From assembly GCA_028822885.1 (NCBI GenBank), contig JAPKCP010000223.1:1-5430 (forward strand): a stretch of DNA of 5,430 nucleotides, read 5' to 3'. Shown here one piece after another: positions 5,373-5,430 of the stretch (positions within the stretch are counted from its first letter, which is position 1; each line of letters starts with the position of its first letter). The DNA is from Yoonia sp. (GTDB lineage Bacteria > Pseudomonadota > Alphaproteobacteria > Rhodobacterales > Rhodobacteraceae). A program made the translations under genes and the position numbers. Below the pieces are notes generated by a model. It was not told the DNA's origin and did no database searches. It saw nothing but the letters and a program-made list of their open reading frames with translations.

Positions 5373-5430
5373 ATAAGACGCACACATACTGACAAATTCT
5401 GCAAAGATGCGGTGCGCATTGGGCTGACCA
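5373..5430 (+). pseudogene. IS3-family transposase orfA, N-terminal fragment, ATG start replaced by ATA
   Basis: Reading from ATA at 5373 gives (I/M)RRTHTDKFCKDAVRIGLT before the window ends. This resembles the start of IS3-family OrfA proteins (basic RRTHT, then F..DAVR.AL), the small helix-turn-helix protein that binds IS ends and is fused to OrfB by frameshifting. The frame is closed upstream by TAG at 5343-5345, and no ATG, GTG or TTG lies between that stop and 5373. ATA is a very poor start codon, so the copy may be silent or decaying; the unusual C and G in KFCKDAVRIGL could also be substitutions. Only 19 codons are visible, so identification rests on pattern resemblance, and the downstream state is unknown. 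It is divergent from the decarboxylase, 164 bases away. Confidence 0.55.

Noticed and set aside
1..5430. tRNA, rRNA or CRISPR array
   Set aside because: No cloverleaf-like sequence, rRNA segment or regularly spaced direct repeats were seen in either strand.

Overview
The window carries most of a phosphonate-type (PhnCDE) ABC importer operon on the minus strand. Upstream of it, also on the minus strand, is a gene for a PLP-dependent group II amino-acid decarboxylase. At the right edge, on the plus strand, is the first fragment of what looks like an IS3-family transposase orfA. Moderate GC, a duplicated PhnE permease, and protein wording typical of marine alphaproteobacteria suggest a Rhodobacteraceae (Roseobacter-group) genome. 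This is inference from sequence style; no rRNA or other taxonomic marker is present.

Layout, reading in the direction of minus-strand transcription (right to left): (1) 5373-5430 (+), transposase orfA fragment with a good Shine-Dalgarno but ATA where ATG is expected, running off the window; (2) 5208-3790 (-), complete group II decarboxylase; (3) 3789-3371, a 419-bp intergenic region holding a 63-bp imperfect inverted repeat, a doubtful 40-codon ORF and a very good PhoB-box match just upstream of phnD; (4) 3370-2399 (-), periplasmic binding protein PhnD; (5) 2398-2307, a structured 92-bp intercistronic gap with a cUUCGg-capped stem-loop and a second hairpin overlapping the phnC ribosome binding site; (6) 2306-1512 (-), ATPase PhnC; (7) 1515-691 (-), first PhnE permease, joined to phnC by an ATGA overlap; (8) 689-1 (-), second PhnE permease, one base after the first and cut by the window edge.

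The four phn genes make one import machine. PhnD captures the ligand in the periplasm, two different PhnE subunits presumably form a heterodimeric channel, and PhnC supplies ATP hydrolysis. The Pho box says the system is probably induced by phosphate starvation. The stem-loop after phnD is well placed to give more binding protein than membrane components. No C-P lyase, phosphonatase or phosphite dehydrogenase gene is in view, so the true ligand (phosphonate, phosphite or phosphate) is undetermined. The decarboxylase has its own gap and its substrate cannot be read from sequence; a metabolic link to the transporter is only a possibility. No wholly new system is evident. The most informative points are the Pho box, the phnD-phnC RNA structures, the twin permeases, the cysteine- and aspartate-rich N-terminus of PhnD, and the apparently decaying IS next to the decarboxylase.
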